NCBI GenBank assembly: GCA_964359435.1 | Contig: CAYHSY010000028.1 | Location: forward strand, 1-12,479 | From: CAYHSY01 sp964359435 | Lineage (GTDB): Bacteria; Patescibacteriota; Minisyncoccia; UBA6257; JAUSGH01 | Reading direction: 5' to 3' | Length of the DNA stretch: 12,479 nt | Shown: positions 5,332 through 12,196 of the stretch, one piece after another | Numbering within the stretch: the stretch's first letter is position 1 | Layout: each line of letters opens with the position of its first letter | Notes under the pieces: model-generated | Told to the model about the DNA's origin: nothing | Databases searched by the model: none | Seen by the model: the letters and a program-made list of their open reading frames with translations, nothing else | Program-made: the position numbers and the translations under genes

Positions 5332-7590
5332 ATGGATATGCAAAATCAGCCCAAAAAAGAGGAGTCATCCGCCTATGATCCAAAATCAGTTGAGCCGCGT
5401 ATTTATGCCGAGTGGCTAAAGCGCGGATTTTTTGCCCCCGCGCCGGAATCAAAAAACTTAAAAATTAAAAAACTAAAAAATTATACCATCTTGCTTCCAC
5501 CCCCGAATATCACCGGTTCCCTTCACATGGGCCATGCCCTGAACGCGACCATTTCCGATATTCTAATCCGTTATCACCGAATGAGGGGATATAGGGCCGC
5601 TTGGCTCCCGGGCATTGACCACGCCGGCATCGCCGCTCAAAACGTGGTGGAAAAAAACTTACGCAAAGAAAATATCAGCCGGTTTGATCTCGGCCGTGAG
5701 AAATTTATAGAAAAAATTTGGGAGTGGAAAAGTAAATACGGCACGATTATCTTGGACCAGCTAAAGCGCTTGGGCGCCTCGGCCGATTGGAGCCGTACGC
5801 GCTTCACCATGGACCCGGCCTATAGCGGGCAGGTTTTGAAAGCATTCGTTCATTATCACGATAAAGGTTTAATTTATCGCGGCAAGCGTGTCGTGAACTG
5901 GTGCCCGCGTTGCGGTACCTCGCTTTCGGACTTGGAGATTGAATATAAAGAGGAAGACGCGACGCTATATTACATCCAATATGGCCCGTTTGTACTCGCC
6001 ACTGTGAGGCCGGAAACAAAATTCGGGGATACCGCCATCGCCGTTCACCCTAAAGATCCGCGGTACAAAAAATATATCGGCCGAGAGCTTGAAATTGAAT
6101 CTCTCGATACAAGTGGCGAGCTTGATGCGCCGCGAAAAATAAAAGTGAAAATTGCCGTGGTGGCGGATGAAGCCGTCGACCAGAAATTCGGCACAGGCAC
6201 AATTAAGGTGACGCCGGCGCACGACCTGACCGATTACGATATATCACTGCGTCACAACCTGCCCTTAGTGCAGATTATTGATGAACGCGGACGTCTGAAT
6301 GAACGCGCGGGCAAGTATGCCGGCATGAAGGTCGCAGAAGCGCGCAAGAAAATTGTTGAAGATCTGCGAGTCCTCGGCTTGTTGGTCAAAGAAGAGCCGT
6401 ACCATCATAGCGTTGCCGTCTGCTATCGTTGCGCCGCCCCGCTCGAACCGCTTCCGTCCAACCAGTGGTTCATAAAAATGGAAAAATTGGCTCAAGCGAC
6501 GGCCAAAACCGTGAAAGCGGGTAAAACTAAAATTTTGCCGAAAAATTTCAGCAGGCCATTTTTTGCCTGGCTCGGGAATATTAAGGATTGGTGTATTTCC
6601 CGGCAAATTTGGTGGGGGCACCAACTGCCGGTTTATTTTTGTGCCAAAAATAAACCAGGCGAAGTCTTAAGTCCGGAGTCCGGAGTCCGCACCCCGGACA
6701 TCGGTCATCCGTCGTCTGACAACTTTATTGTTGCGCTTGAACAGCCCAAGCAATGCCCCTTCTGCGGACAATGCCAAATGGAGCGCTCTTTAGACGTGTT
6801 AGATACTTGGTTTTCTTCCGCACTATGGCCTTTTGCCGGCCTCCCCGAAGCCGATCAAAATCAGTTTTATCCCTCCGATGTTTTAATTACGGCCCGCGAC
6901 ATTATCAATCTGTGGGTCGGCCGGATGATTTTCTCCGGTCTCGAATTTATGGGCAAGCGGGCACCTTTCAAAACCGCGCTTATTCATGCGACGGTCTTGG
7001 CTAAAGACGGCCGGAGAATGTCAAAATCTCTCGGCACAGGCGTGGACCCGCTGGAGCTCGTGGAAAAATATGGCGCGGATGCCACCCGCTTCGGCATCAT
7101 CTGGCAGGCCATGGGCGGCCAGGACATTCGTTGGGATGAGGCCTCCGTTATGGCCGGCAAAAAATTTGCCAACAAAGTTTGGAACGCATCCAGATTCGTT
7201 TTAGGGAGGACCGCCGGCCGACCGACGACCGAGGGCTGCTTTACTTCGGATCCCCGACCCCCGTCATCCGACGTTTTGTCTAAAACAGCGGCCGACAAAA
7301 AAATCCTTACTCGGCTTAAAACCGCAAAGAAATCAGTTGAGGCGGACATAAAAAAATACAACTTCGGTCCGGCACTCCACTCCGCCTATGATTTTTTCTG
7401 GCATGATTTTTGCGATGTTTATTTGGAGGCCTCCAAAAATCAAATTGATCAAAATACCGATAAAATTCTTGTGTATATCTTGCTCGAATCCCTGAAGATG
7501 CTTCATCCCTTTATGCCTCATCTCACGGAAGAAATTTACCAAAAACTCCCCCTCCGTGACAAGAATTGGCTGATCATTGAAAAGTGGTAG
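5332..7590 (+). CDS. valS: Valine--tRNA ligase (ValRS)
   Basis: ValRS charges tRNA-Val with valine and edits mischarged threonine. The class I signatures are present: HMGH at 65-68 in PPPNITGSLHMGHAL, and RMSKS at 562-566 for KMSKS. The CP1 editing domain shows TVRPET (224-229), GDTAIAVHP (232-240) and TPAHDLTDYD (294-303). Cysteine pairs that may bind zinc are CPRC (191-194), CYRC (364-367) and CPFC (475-478). DWCISRQIWWGHQLPVYF and LDVLDTWFSSALWPF are family hallmarks. At 752 residues it is 100 or more shorter than usual. It stops soon after HPFMPHLTEEIY, so the last helices of the anticodon domain and the C-terminal coiled coil are missing, and no remnant follows. Two heptamer-repeat inserts lie near residues 446-463 and 627-648. 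ATG at 5338 is an alternative start. Confidence 0.97.
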   Translation: MDMQNQPKKEESSAYDPKSVEPRIYAEWLKRGFFAPAPESKNLKIKKLKNYTILLPPPNITGSLHMGHALNATISDILIRYHRMRGYRAAWLPGIDHAGIAAQNVVEKNLRKENISRFDLGREKFIEKIWEWKSKYGTIILDQLKRLGASADWSRTRFTMDPAYSGQVLKAFVHYHDKGLIYRGKRVVNWCPRCGTSLSDLEIEYKEEDATLYYIQYGPFVLATVRPETKFGDTAIAVHPKDPRYKKYIGRELEIESLDTSGELDAPRKIKVKIAVVADEAVDQKFGTGTIKVTPAHDLTDYDISLRHNLPLVQIIDERGRLNERAGKYAGMKVAEARKKIVEDLRVLGLLVKEEPYHHSVAVCYRCAAPLEPLPSNQWFIKMEKLAQATAKTVKAGKTKILPKNFSRPFFAWLGNIKDWCISRQIWWGHQLPVYFCAKNKPGEVLSPESGVRTPDIGHPSSDNFIVALEQPKQCPFCGQCQMERSLDVLDTWFSSALWPFAGLPEADQNQFYPSDVLITARDIINLWVGRMIFSGLEFMGKRAPFKTALIHATVLAKDGRRMSKSLGTGVDPLELVEKYGADATRFGIIWQAMGGQDIRWDEASVMAGKKFANKVWNASRFVLGRTAGRPTTEGCFTSDPRPPSSDVLSKTAADKKILTRLKTAKKSVEADIKKYNFGPALHSAYDFFWHDFCDVYLEASKNQIDQNTDKILVYILLESLKMLHPFMPHLTEEIYQKLPLRDKNWLIIEKW
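6668..6720 (+). repeat. In-frame heptamer repeat D in valS
   Basis: The units are GTCCGGA twice, GTCCGCA, CCCCGGA, CATCGGT, CATCCGT and CGTCTGA. They encode about residues 446-463 (SPESGVRTPDIGHPSSD), between the VYFC strand and the CPFCGQC element. This is the same family as the inserts in tsaD. Confidence 0.75.
7212..7275 (+). repeat. In-frame heptamer repeat E in valS
   Basis: It begins with GACCGAC and GACCGAG and ends with TCCCCGA, CCCCCGT and CATCCGA around a non-repetitive middle. It encodes about residues 627-648, just after the conserved NASRFVL. It adds roughly 12 residues before the anticodon-binding helices. Confidence 0.7.
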
Positions 7591-7640
7591 TGGAATTTTT
7601 ACCTTGCGTGTCTTTGGCCACCGGCCCTCGGTCATTGTTG

Positions 7641-7646
7641 TATAAT
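7641..7646 (+). promoter_or_regulatory. -10 box of the PrsW-Hsp20 unit
   Basis: A perfect TATAAT ends 8 nt before the ATG at 7655, so the transcript should be nearly leaderless. No convincing -35 is seen at the right distance (TTGGCC at 7614-7619 is 21 bp away). The spacing is the same as in the DoxX promoter. Confidence 0.5.
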
Positions 7647-7654
7647 TAAATCAA

Positions 7655-8335
7655 ATGTCTTATCTCCCGTTCTTTGTCGGGCTCTTGCCCAGTTTTGTCT
7701 GGTTCTACTTTTTTATTCGCGAGGACGAGAATCATCCGGAACCCAAAATCCTGATTTTTTATGCCTTTTTGGCTGGTATTGTTTCCACGTTTTTTGTCCT
7801 GGGCCCGCAGATGTTTTTGGGCGACATCCTCCCAAGCTTTGGCGTAGGCGTGTATAGTCCCGCCGCTCTCGCGGTCCTCGGGGCGATCGAGGAACTTTTT
7901 AAATTTTTTGCCGTCTATTTGGTCATTTCCTGGCGCCGCGATTTTGATGAACCGATCGATGCCATGGTTTACATGATTATCGCTGGACTCGGTTTTGCCG
8001 CGGTTGAAAATATCGCCTCCGTGGCTAAAGGCATCATACCTTTCGGCGGCGGGCCGAATGGCGTTGAAATTGCTTCCTTGCGCTTCGTGGGCGCGACTCT
8101 TCTCCATAGTTTGGCCTCAGCGTTGGTCGGGTATTATTGGGGTCTGGCCATGCGCGATAAGGCTAAGTTGGGGTGGTTGATAGCCGAAGGTATCGGAGTT
8201 GCCACTTTGTTGCACGCCATATTTAATTCTCTTATAATTAAATATGGACCGGAAACATTCGTTGCCACCTTGCTGCTGGTCGCCGCCGCGTTTTTTGTGC
8301 TTAATGATTTTGAAAAATTAAAATCCGCCGATTGA
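7655..8335 (+). CDS. PrsW family intramembrane metalloprotease
   Basis: This is a 226-residue polytopic membrane protein with seven or eight hydrophobic helices. The PrsW-family signatures are visible: EELFKF with E79, E80 and K83, FDEPIDAMVY (97-106), FAAVENI with E118 and N119, LLHSLASALVGYYWG with H151, and LLHAIFNS with H187. The glutamates and histidines are the expected metal ligands and catalytic residues of this family within the CPBP/Abi-related superfamily. Bacillus PrsW cleaves the anti-sigma factor RsiW. No sigma or anti-sigma pair is visible here, so the substrate is unknown. The Hsp20 gene starts 4 nt after its stop codon, which suggests a shared transcript and a role in envelope or protein stress. 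No Shine-Dalgarno sequence precedes the ATG, consistent with a leaderless mRNA. Length is normal. Confidence 0.9.
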   Translation: MSYLPFFVGLLPSFVWFYFFIREDENHPEPKILIFYAFLAGIVSTFFVLGPQMFLGDILPSFGVGVYSPAALAVLGAIEELFKFFAVYLVISWRRDFDEPIDAMVYMIIAGLGFAAVENIASVAKGIIPFGGGPNGVEIASLRFVGATLLHSLASALVGYYWGLAMRDKAKLGWLIAEGIGVATLLHAIFNSLIIKYGPETFVATLLLVAAAFFVLNDFEKLKSAD

Positions 8336-8339
8336 ATTT

Positions 8340-8792
8340 ATGTTTTTCAATAAATCCGAAAATCAACCCGAAAAGGAGGCCGAAATCGAACTCGCCAAAA
8401 CAAGTACGGTTTTGCCCAAGGCCAAAGTTGAAGAAGAACTGCAGGACTTTGTGGAAGAGTCCGAGGGCCAACTGGCCGTGGATGTCTATCAAACACCCAC
8501 GGAAATTGTTATCCAATCAACCGTCGCCGGCGTGGATCCGGAAAATTTGGATATCGCGATTACAAATGAATCCGTTACCGTTCGCGGCCGCCGAGAACGC
8601 TTTGAGCGCGTTAAGGATGACGACTATTTTTATCAGGAATGTTATTGGGGTCGTTTTGCCCGTTCTGTCATTCTGCCGCAAGAAGTTGATCCGGAAAAAG
8701 CCGTGGCCTCTTTGAAAAACGGCGTACTCTCCATCCGCTTGCCTAAACTGAACCGGGAAAAGGTTAAAAAATTGCGAGTGAACCTGGATTAG
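8340..8792 (+). CDS. Hsp20/alpha-crystallin family small heat shock protein
   Basis: Small heat shock proteins hold unfolding proteins in a refoldable state without using ATP. The 150-residue product has a charged, likely disordered N-terminal arm (1-43). The alpha-crystallin domain (about 44-137) includes DVYQTPTEIVIQSTVAGVDPENLDI, VTVRGRRERF, the FARSVILPQEVD strand and the diagnostic NGVLSIRLPK (127-136). The tail KKLRVNLD may serve as the short hydrophobic anchoring motif (VNL in place of IxI). The gene follows the PrsW protease by 4 nt and probably relies on translational coupling, since no Shine-Dalgarno sequence is seen. A terminator follows directly. Length is normal. Confidence 0.95.
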   Translation: MFFNKSENQPEKEAEIELAKTSTVLPKAKVEEELQDFVEESEGQLAVDVYQTPTEIVIQSTVAGVDPENLDIAITNESVTVRGRRERFERVKDDDYFYQECYWGRFARSVILPQEVDPEKAVASLKNGVLSIRLPKLNREKVKKLRVNLD

Positions 8793-8830
8793 AAATCGCT
8801 CCAATGTCTGTTGGGGCGATTTTGTTTTTG
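8793..8830 (+). terminator. Intrinsic terminator of the PrsW-Hsp20 unit
   Basis: AAATCGCTCCAA and TTGGGGCGATTT form a 12-bp stem with one wobble and the loop TGTCTG. It is followed by the T-rich tail TTTTGTTTTT. Confidence 0.85.
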
Positions 8831-8859
8831 TTGAAAAATAGCCGTAAAACGGGTATATT
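8831..8859 (+). promoter_or_regulatory. Promoter of the patatin-like gene
   Basis: TTGAAA (8831-8836) and TATATT (8854-8859) have a 17-bp spacer and lie immediately after the Hsp20 terminator. The predicted start near 8866 falls inside the upstream AGGAG (8863-8867), so that sequence probably cannot act as the ribosome binding site. Confidence 0.75.
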
Positions 8860-8886
8860 CACAGGAGTCCTTTGGGAGACATGAAC

Positions 8887-9975
8887 ATGGGAGACGAAGA
8901 CGCGCGCGCAAACACCGGTCTCGAATCATGGATTAATCCCGAAGTCGGCCTCATCATCGGTGGTGGCGCCTGCCGCTGTGCCTTCAGTGTCGGCGTTATA
9001 AAGGCCTTTGCTCGTCGGTTTGGGCCGGAGGGTGGAGGCGCGGTGCCTGACGTCGGCAAGCGATGGTTGCCCGGCCGTATTTTCGCGGTTTCGGGGAGCG
9101 GCTTGAACGCTTCGGAGTTGGTCGCTTGCGGTTGGCGGGCCGAAACTGTTGTCAAAAAATGGTTGATGCTTGAAAAACTCGGGTCCAACTGGCTGTTCAA
9201 TTGGTCGTATCTTCGGATGGGTTGGCGGGCATTGAACCGCGCTTCTTTGTTTGATAACGCCAATCTCCATCGGTTGATCCACGGCGACCAAAAGAAAAAA
9301 CTTGTTATTCCGGGTTTGGATGTTGGGGCTGTAGTCGCTTCTCCTGTCGACCTTCTGGTGCCGGTGACGGATGAGATGAAAGGTGATGATTATGAAAAGG
9401 AATACGTCATTTTCTCTAACCATGACGAGTTGATTAGGAACGATCCGGAACTTTGGCGAGCGGTTATCCAGGCCGGCGCCAGTCCCCCGGGCATCTTTGA
9501 TCCTGTCGCCATACGTGGCCGGATGTGTTCGGACGCGATATGTGTCAAGTTTACCCGCATGATCGAGGCCAAGGTTAAAACCCTCTTCTTGGTTTTGAAT
9601 GATTTCCCCGCCGCGCGCGGCAGTTGGACTCCGAAGAGTTGGCTCGAACGTCTGATCTGGTCTCATTTTCAAATCCATGACAAATTGACTCAGATGTTCT
9701 TGCGCTATAACTTGGAGCATTTTCAAGATCTTCGCCTCTATCCCATGGATGCCCCGTTGAGTTTCCTGCAATACTTCAGGAAGAAGAATAATCCTTCGAT
9801 TCCCACGCCGCGTTTTGATGGTTTTGGTAACAAACTGCCGGACATCATTGTCATTTCACCACAGAAAACCATCCCCGGTCTTGAGCACTTGAGTTTCGAG
9901 CCCGGCGCCATCACGGCCGCGATTGACCATGGCGCGGAAATGGCCGACTCTGTCTTGAACACGTTGGGATGGTAA
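8887..9975 (+). CDS. Divergent patatin-like phospholipase family protein
   Basis: Patatin-like proteins are lipid acyl hydrolases with a Ser-Asp dyad. Here the N-terminal VGLIIGGGACRCAFSVGVIKAF (near residues 20-40) matches the glycine-rich oxyanion motif. AVSGSGLNASEL (about 67-78) sits where GxSxGxxNA is expected, and ASPPGIFDPVAIRGRMCSDA (about 199-218) matches the Asp-Gly motif block. The nucleophile elbow is degenerate: SGSG replaces GxSxG, apparently with residues missing. The aspartate is followed by Ala (DA, D216) rather than Gly. Activity is therefore uncertain. No signal peptide is seen. The ATG at 8887 is chosen because GGAG lies 8 nt upstream and within the predicted transcript; ATG 8881 and TTG 8872 are alternatives. 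The gene is monocistronic, with its own promoter and terminator. Confidence 0.8.
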   Translation: MGDEDARANTGLESWINPEVGLIIGGGACRCAFSVGVIKAFARRFGPEGGGAVPDVGKRWLPGRIFAVSGSGLNASELVACGWRAETVVKKWLMLEKLGSNWLFNWSYLRMGWRALNRASLFDNANLHRLIHGDQKKKLVIPGLDVGAVVASPVDLLVPVTDEMKGDDYEKEYVIFSNHDELIRNDPELWRAVIQAGASPPGIFDPVAIRGRMCSDAICVKFTRMIEAKVKTLFLVLNDFPAARGSWTPKSWLERLIWSHFQIHDKLTQMFLRYNLEHFQDLRLYPMDAPLSFLQYFRKKNNPSIPTPRFDGFGNKLPDIIVISPQKTIPGLEHLSFEPGAITAAIDHGAEMADSVLNTLGW

Positions 9976-9984
9976 TGGTTGCAA

Positions 9985-10020
9985 TAAAAACACCGCTGGG
10001 CTCGCACCCCGCGGTTTTTA
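9985..10020. terminator. Bidirectional terminator after the patatin-like gene
   Basis: AAAAACACCGC...GCGGTTTTT: CCGC (9993-9996) pairs with GCGG (10011-10014), and GGG with CCC further in. Flanking A and T runs allow termination on both strands, which suits the two convergent genes. Confidence 0.7.
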
Positions 10021-10031
10021 ATTAGCTTCTC

Positions 10032-10679
10032 TTATTCGAAATCCCGCTGTTCATCTTGACTGTCATTCTCATCCGGGGGATCCGCTGCATCTGTCGGATC
10101 CGTGGGTGATTCCGGGCCAGGCGTGGGTTTGGTCGAATTGTCTTTTTCATGTGGCGGCGGTTCCATATCTTCCGGCAAAGGGGCGGTATCTTTGGTGAGG
10201 GCATGCTTGAGCGGCGAATCTTCTTCTGATGGTTCAGGTGTCAGAATTACTCCCTCATCTTCTTCCTCAGCAAAGACCACCTTCCACCCTCTTCTTACGT
10301 ACAGCGTGCCTTTTCGGCCATCCAGTTTGTCGGCCGCCCATCTGCCAAGGGCATGCGAGAAGAAGGCATGGAATAAGTTGAAATCTTCCAAGGCATCGTT
10401 GGCTTCGTAGTAACGTTGCTTGAAGCCCAGGATGATCTCCGGTTTGGCAACATTGCCGTAATGCAAGCCGAGAAAGCTATGCAGTTTCCTTTTGGCTTTC
10501 GCTAATAGGTCTCGGAATCGCCGTCTGGCCGCTTCCAAGCGCTTCAGAGAATCGGGTAAGTCGCCCAATATCTCGTCACCCTCTCTAATCGGCCGGAATG
10601 ACGGGTCATTATCTGTCAACTTGTCCAAGTCGATCTGTGTGAAAAAGTGGACAAAATCATCGGCGAAATGCTTGTTCAC
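10032..10679 (-). CDS. Unknown protein with acidic proline-rich C-terminal tail
   Basis: I do not recognise this 215-residue protein. Residues 1-145 look folded and mostly helical, with a basic helical stretch (SLKRLEAARRRFRDLLAKAKRKLHSFLG, about 44-71) and an aromatic segment (FNLFHAFFSHALGRWAADKL, about 99-118). From about residue 145 the sequence becomes acidic and rich in P, E, D, T and S (EEEDEG..., EDMEPPPHEKDNSTKPTPGPESPTDPTDAADPP), surely disordered. There is no membrane segment or signal peptide. The GTG start at 10679 is supported by GGGAGGAG (10690-10683) just upstream. It has its own promoter, whose -35 mirrors that of the divergent 3D-domain gene. The basic core with an acidic tail would suit a nucleic-acid- or protein-binding role, but this is only a guess. 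Confidence 0.75.
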   Translation of the reverse strand: MNKHFADDFVHFFTQIDLDKLTDNDPSFRPIREGDEILGDLPDSLKRLEAARRRFRDLLAKAKRKLHSFLGLHYGNVAKPEIILGFKQRYYEANDALEDFNLFHAFFSHALGRWAADKLDGRKGTLYVRRGWKVVFAEEEDEGVILTPEPSEEDSPLKHALTKDTAPLPEDMEPPPHEKDNSTKPTPGPESPTDPTDAADPPDENDSQDEQRDFE

Positions 10680-10725
10680 GGTCTCCTCCCGGTGCTAAAT
10701 AGGCGTTTTTTGACGAACTCCAATA

Positions 10726-10754
10726 AACATAGTAAAAATGCGACTTTTCGTCAA
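10726..10754 (-). promoter_or_regulatory. Promoter of the acidic-tail protein gene
   Basis: Minus-strand TTGACG (10754-10749), a 17-bp spacer, and TATGTT (10731-10726). The predicted leader is about 40 nt and contains the GGAGGAG ribosome binding site. Confidence 0.65.
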
Positions 10755-10759
10755 TACCA

Positions 10760-10789
10760 TTGACACAAAGCCATAAATTATGGTATAAT
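10760..10789 (+). promoter_or_regulatory. Near-consensus promoter of the 3D-domain gene
   Basis: TTGACA (10760-10765) and TATAAT (10784-10789) are both perfect hexamers with an 18-bp spacer and a TGG extension before the -10. Its -35 and that of the divergent promoter form the palindrome GTCAAT-ACC-ATTGAC (10750-10764). Confidence 0.88.
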
Positions 10790-10907
10790 ATATCGATACA
10801 AGAAAGTCCCGGAAATGGGTCTTTTTTATTTAAAATCAGGGTTTTTCTTATCAGGCCTGGTGGGTAATATCCCCCCCGAGCTCGTCGAAGGACTACCCTA
10901 TAAAACC

Positions 10908-11402
10908 ATGAAACATGTCATCAATAAACTAATTAACTGGAGTAAGTATCGCTTGGCGCCGCGTTTTGACCGCGCCTTCACTTTCGGGGCCTTGCTTTTG
11001 TTGGCCGCGAATATTGCGACCGCCGCGGTGGCGCCGGTTGCCGCGCCGGTCGCGAGCGTTGAGTCCATTATTTCCGAAAGTTCGCTTACCGACGTCTCCG
11101 GCGCTTCCCGTCCAAAAAAGCATATGACCGTAGTCATGACGGCTTATTCTTCCACCGAAGACCAGACGGACGACACGCCATTTATTTCTGCGACCGGCGA
11201 GCACGTTTTTGACGGCATGGTGGCTGCCAATTTCTTGCCGTTCAACACCCACATTCAGATTCCTAAAATGTTCGGCGACAAGATATTCGTGGTTAAAGAC
11301 CGCATGCACCCGCGTTTCAGCGACCGCGTGGACGTCTGGTTCCCGGACCGTGAATCAGCCATGCAATTCGGCAAGCGCACCTTGGAAATCGTAATTTTAT
11401 AA
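10908..11402 (+). CDS. 3D (Asp-Asp-Asp) domain protein, membrane-anchored or secreted
   Basis: The 3D domain is a double-psi beta-barrel related to MltA and RlpA and found in cell-wall-associated proteins. The 164-residue product has a basic N-terminus (1-22) and a hydrophobic segment (about 23-50, FGALLLLAANIATAAVAPVAAPV) that acts as signal or anchor. The domain spans about 73-164: TVVMTAYSS, the TDDTPFISATG block, MVAANFLPFNTHIQIP, VVKDR (D131), RVDVWFPD (D142, D147). The three aspartates match the family name. The frame is open to an ATG at 10815. I prefer 10908 because the upstream extension is encoded by a low-complexity leader including a PELVEG-type repeat, and because MKHVINKLINWSKYRL reads as a natural signal n-region. 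The leader would be about 110 nt. No partner cell-wall hydrolase domain is present. Confidence 0.87.
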   Translation: MKHVINKLINWSKYRLAPRFDRAFTFGALLLLAANIATAAVAPVAAPVASVESIISESSLTDVSGASRPKKHMTVVMTAYSSTEDQTDDTPFISATGEHVFDGMVAANFLPFNTHIQIPKMFGDKIFVVKDRMHPRFSDRVDVWFPDRESAMQFGKRTLEIVIL

Positions 11403-11404
11403 AT

Positions 11405-11452
11405 CATAACCTAAAACTCCTCCGATATGTCTCGGGGGAGTTTTAGGTTATG
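11405..11452. terminator. 21-bp hairpin terminator after the 3D-domain gene
   Basis: The 21-nt arms (11405-11425 and 11432-11452) pair throughout with a single wobble around the loop TATGTC. The AAAACTCC/GGAGTTTT core gives the A-tract/T-tract layout of a bidirectional terminator. It starts 2 nt after the stop codon. Confidence 0.8.
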
Positions 11453-11596
11453 GAGTAAATATGTTATTTGGTATCTAGAAGCTTGGCGGTTGGTAGATGA
11501 ACTGATCTGTCGCGACCGATAGTTTTTTTATCATTATCTTTATTATATCAAAAAGCATGGCATGGGGTTTTATGTTGAGCATTGCAACCCGATTTT

Positions 11597-11625
11597 TTGA
11601 CATATGGATAATTGCATGTCATACT
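11597..11625 (+). promoter_or_regulatory. Promoter of the antitoxin-like gene
   Basis: TTGACA (11597-11602), a 17-bp spacer ending in TGT, and CATACT (11620-11625), a 4/6 match to the -10 with a TGn extension. The rest of the 11453-11674 gap shows no gene. It holds an 8-bp palindrome, GTCGCGAC, followed some nucleotides later by a run of seven T residues (about 11508-11527). Confidence 0.6.
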
Positions 11626-11674
11626 TGCGTCATAGTTCATTCCCAATTTCTTTTCTGTTTTTAGAGGCATAACC

Positions 11675-12169
11675 ATGCGTAAATATTGCGATGAAACCAG
11701 GCTGAATCTGGAACGCGAGGAATGGGGGGCGATTGATGTGGATTTCCGGGCAGGCCTCCCGCTCCGCAAGGCCCGTGTCTTGCTACGCTTGTCCAAAGCA
11801 GAATTGCGTCTGGCAGTCAGAGAGGGCAGGTTGTTGGCTATCCAGCTTGTCCGTGGCAAATTCAGGCCGGGTAAGGATGGAAGGGGTTTTCAGCGCGTTT
11901 GGTGGACCAATATCCGTTATCCGGCCTGGCAGTTCGAAAGGCCGGTCGCGGTGTCTTTGCCGAAAATCTTGCGCGGTCTGCTTTCGCGCCATCATTCTTC
12001 TGACCCGTCGGGCAAGTTCAACTTCTTGCAATTCTATCGATCGGTCCGCGCTTTCCTGTTCAAGGAGAATCATTATTTCGAGGGACGTCGGCCTATTGAT
12101 CTGCTCCGTCTGGGCGGTCAGGAGGCCCGGCGAGTTGTCCGGTTCAATAAGTCACATCCCAACGTCTGA
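11675..12169 (+). CDS. Putative HTH / Xre-MbcA-ParS antitoxin-like protein
   Basis: This is a 164-residue basic protein. Residues 35-58 (VLLRLSKAELRLAVREGRLLAIQL) look like an excisionase- or MerR-type helix-turn-helix. They are followed by a short basic hairpin and RYPAWQF (81-87). The C-terminal part ends with FEGRRPIDLLRLGGQEARRVV (135-155), which resembles the GRxPIDLLRxG motif of the Xre/MbcA/ParS toxin-binding domain (DUF2384). The order HTH, PAWQF, then G+RP+DLLR is one I recall from antitoxin-like or plasmid-type proteins. This assignment rests on motif resemblance only. No RES-domain or other toxin gene is visible on either side, so it may be an orphan. AGAGG lies 7 nt before the ATG. 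It has its own promoter and a strong terminator. Confidence 0.55.
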   Translation: MRKYCDETRLNLEREEWGAIDVDFRAGLPLRKARVLLRLSKAELRLAVREGRLLAIQLVRGKFRPGKDGRGFQRVWWTNIRYPAWQFERPVAVSLPKILRGLLSRHHSSDPSGKFNFLQFYRSVRAFLFKENHYFEGRRPIDLLRLGGQEARRVVRFNKSHPNV

Positions 12170-12170
12170 A

Positions 12171-12196
12171 CCCCCGAGGGGACTCGGGGGTTTTTT
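12171..12196 (+). terminator. Intrinsic terminator of the antitoxin-like gene
   Basis: CCCCCGAG (12171-12178) and CTCGGGGG (12183-12190) form a perfect 8-bp stem with loop GGGA, followed by six T residues. The T-run merges into the 24-bp direct repeat that begins at 12193. Confidence 0.93.

Noticed and set aside
8926..9771. 281-codon minus-strand ORF under the patatin-like gene
   Set aside because: The plus-strand frame has family motifs, a promoter, a Shine-Dalgarno sequence and a terminator; the minus frame has none.
11508..11527. GTCGCGAC palindrome followed by a T7 run as a terminator
   Set aside because: The stem leaves no proper loop and no gene on this strand ends nearby; the 3D-domain gene already has a terminator at 11405-11452.
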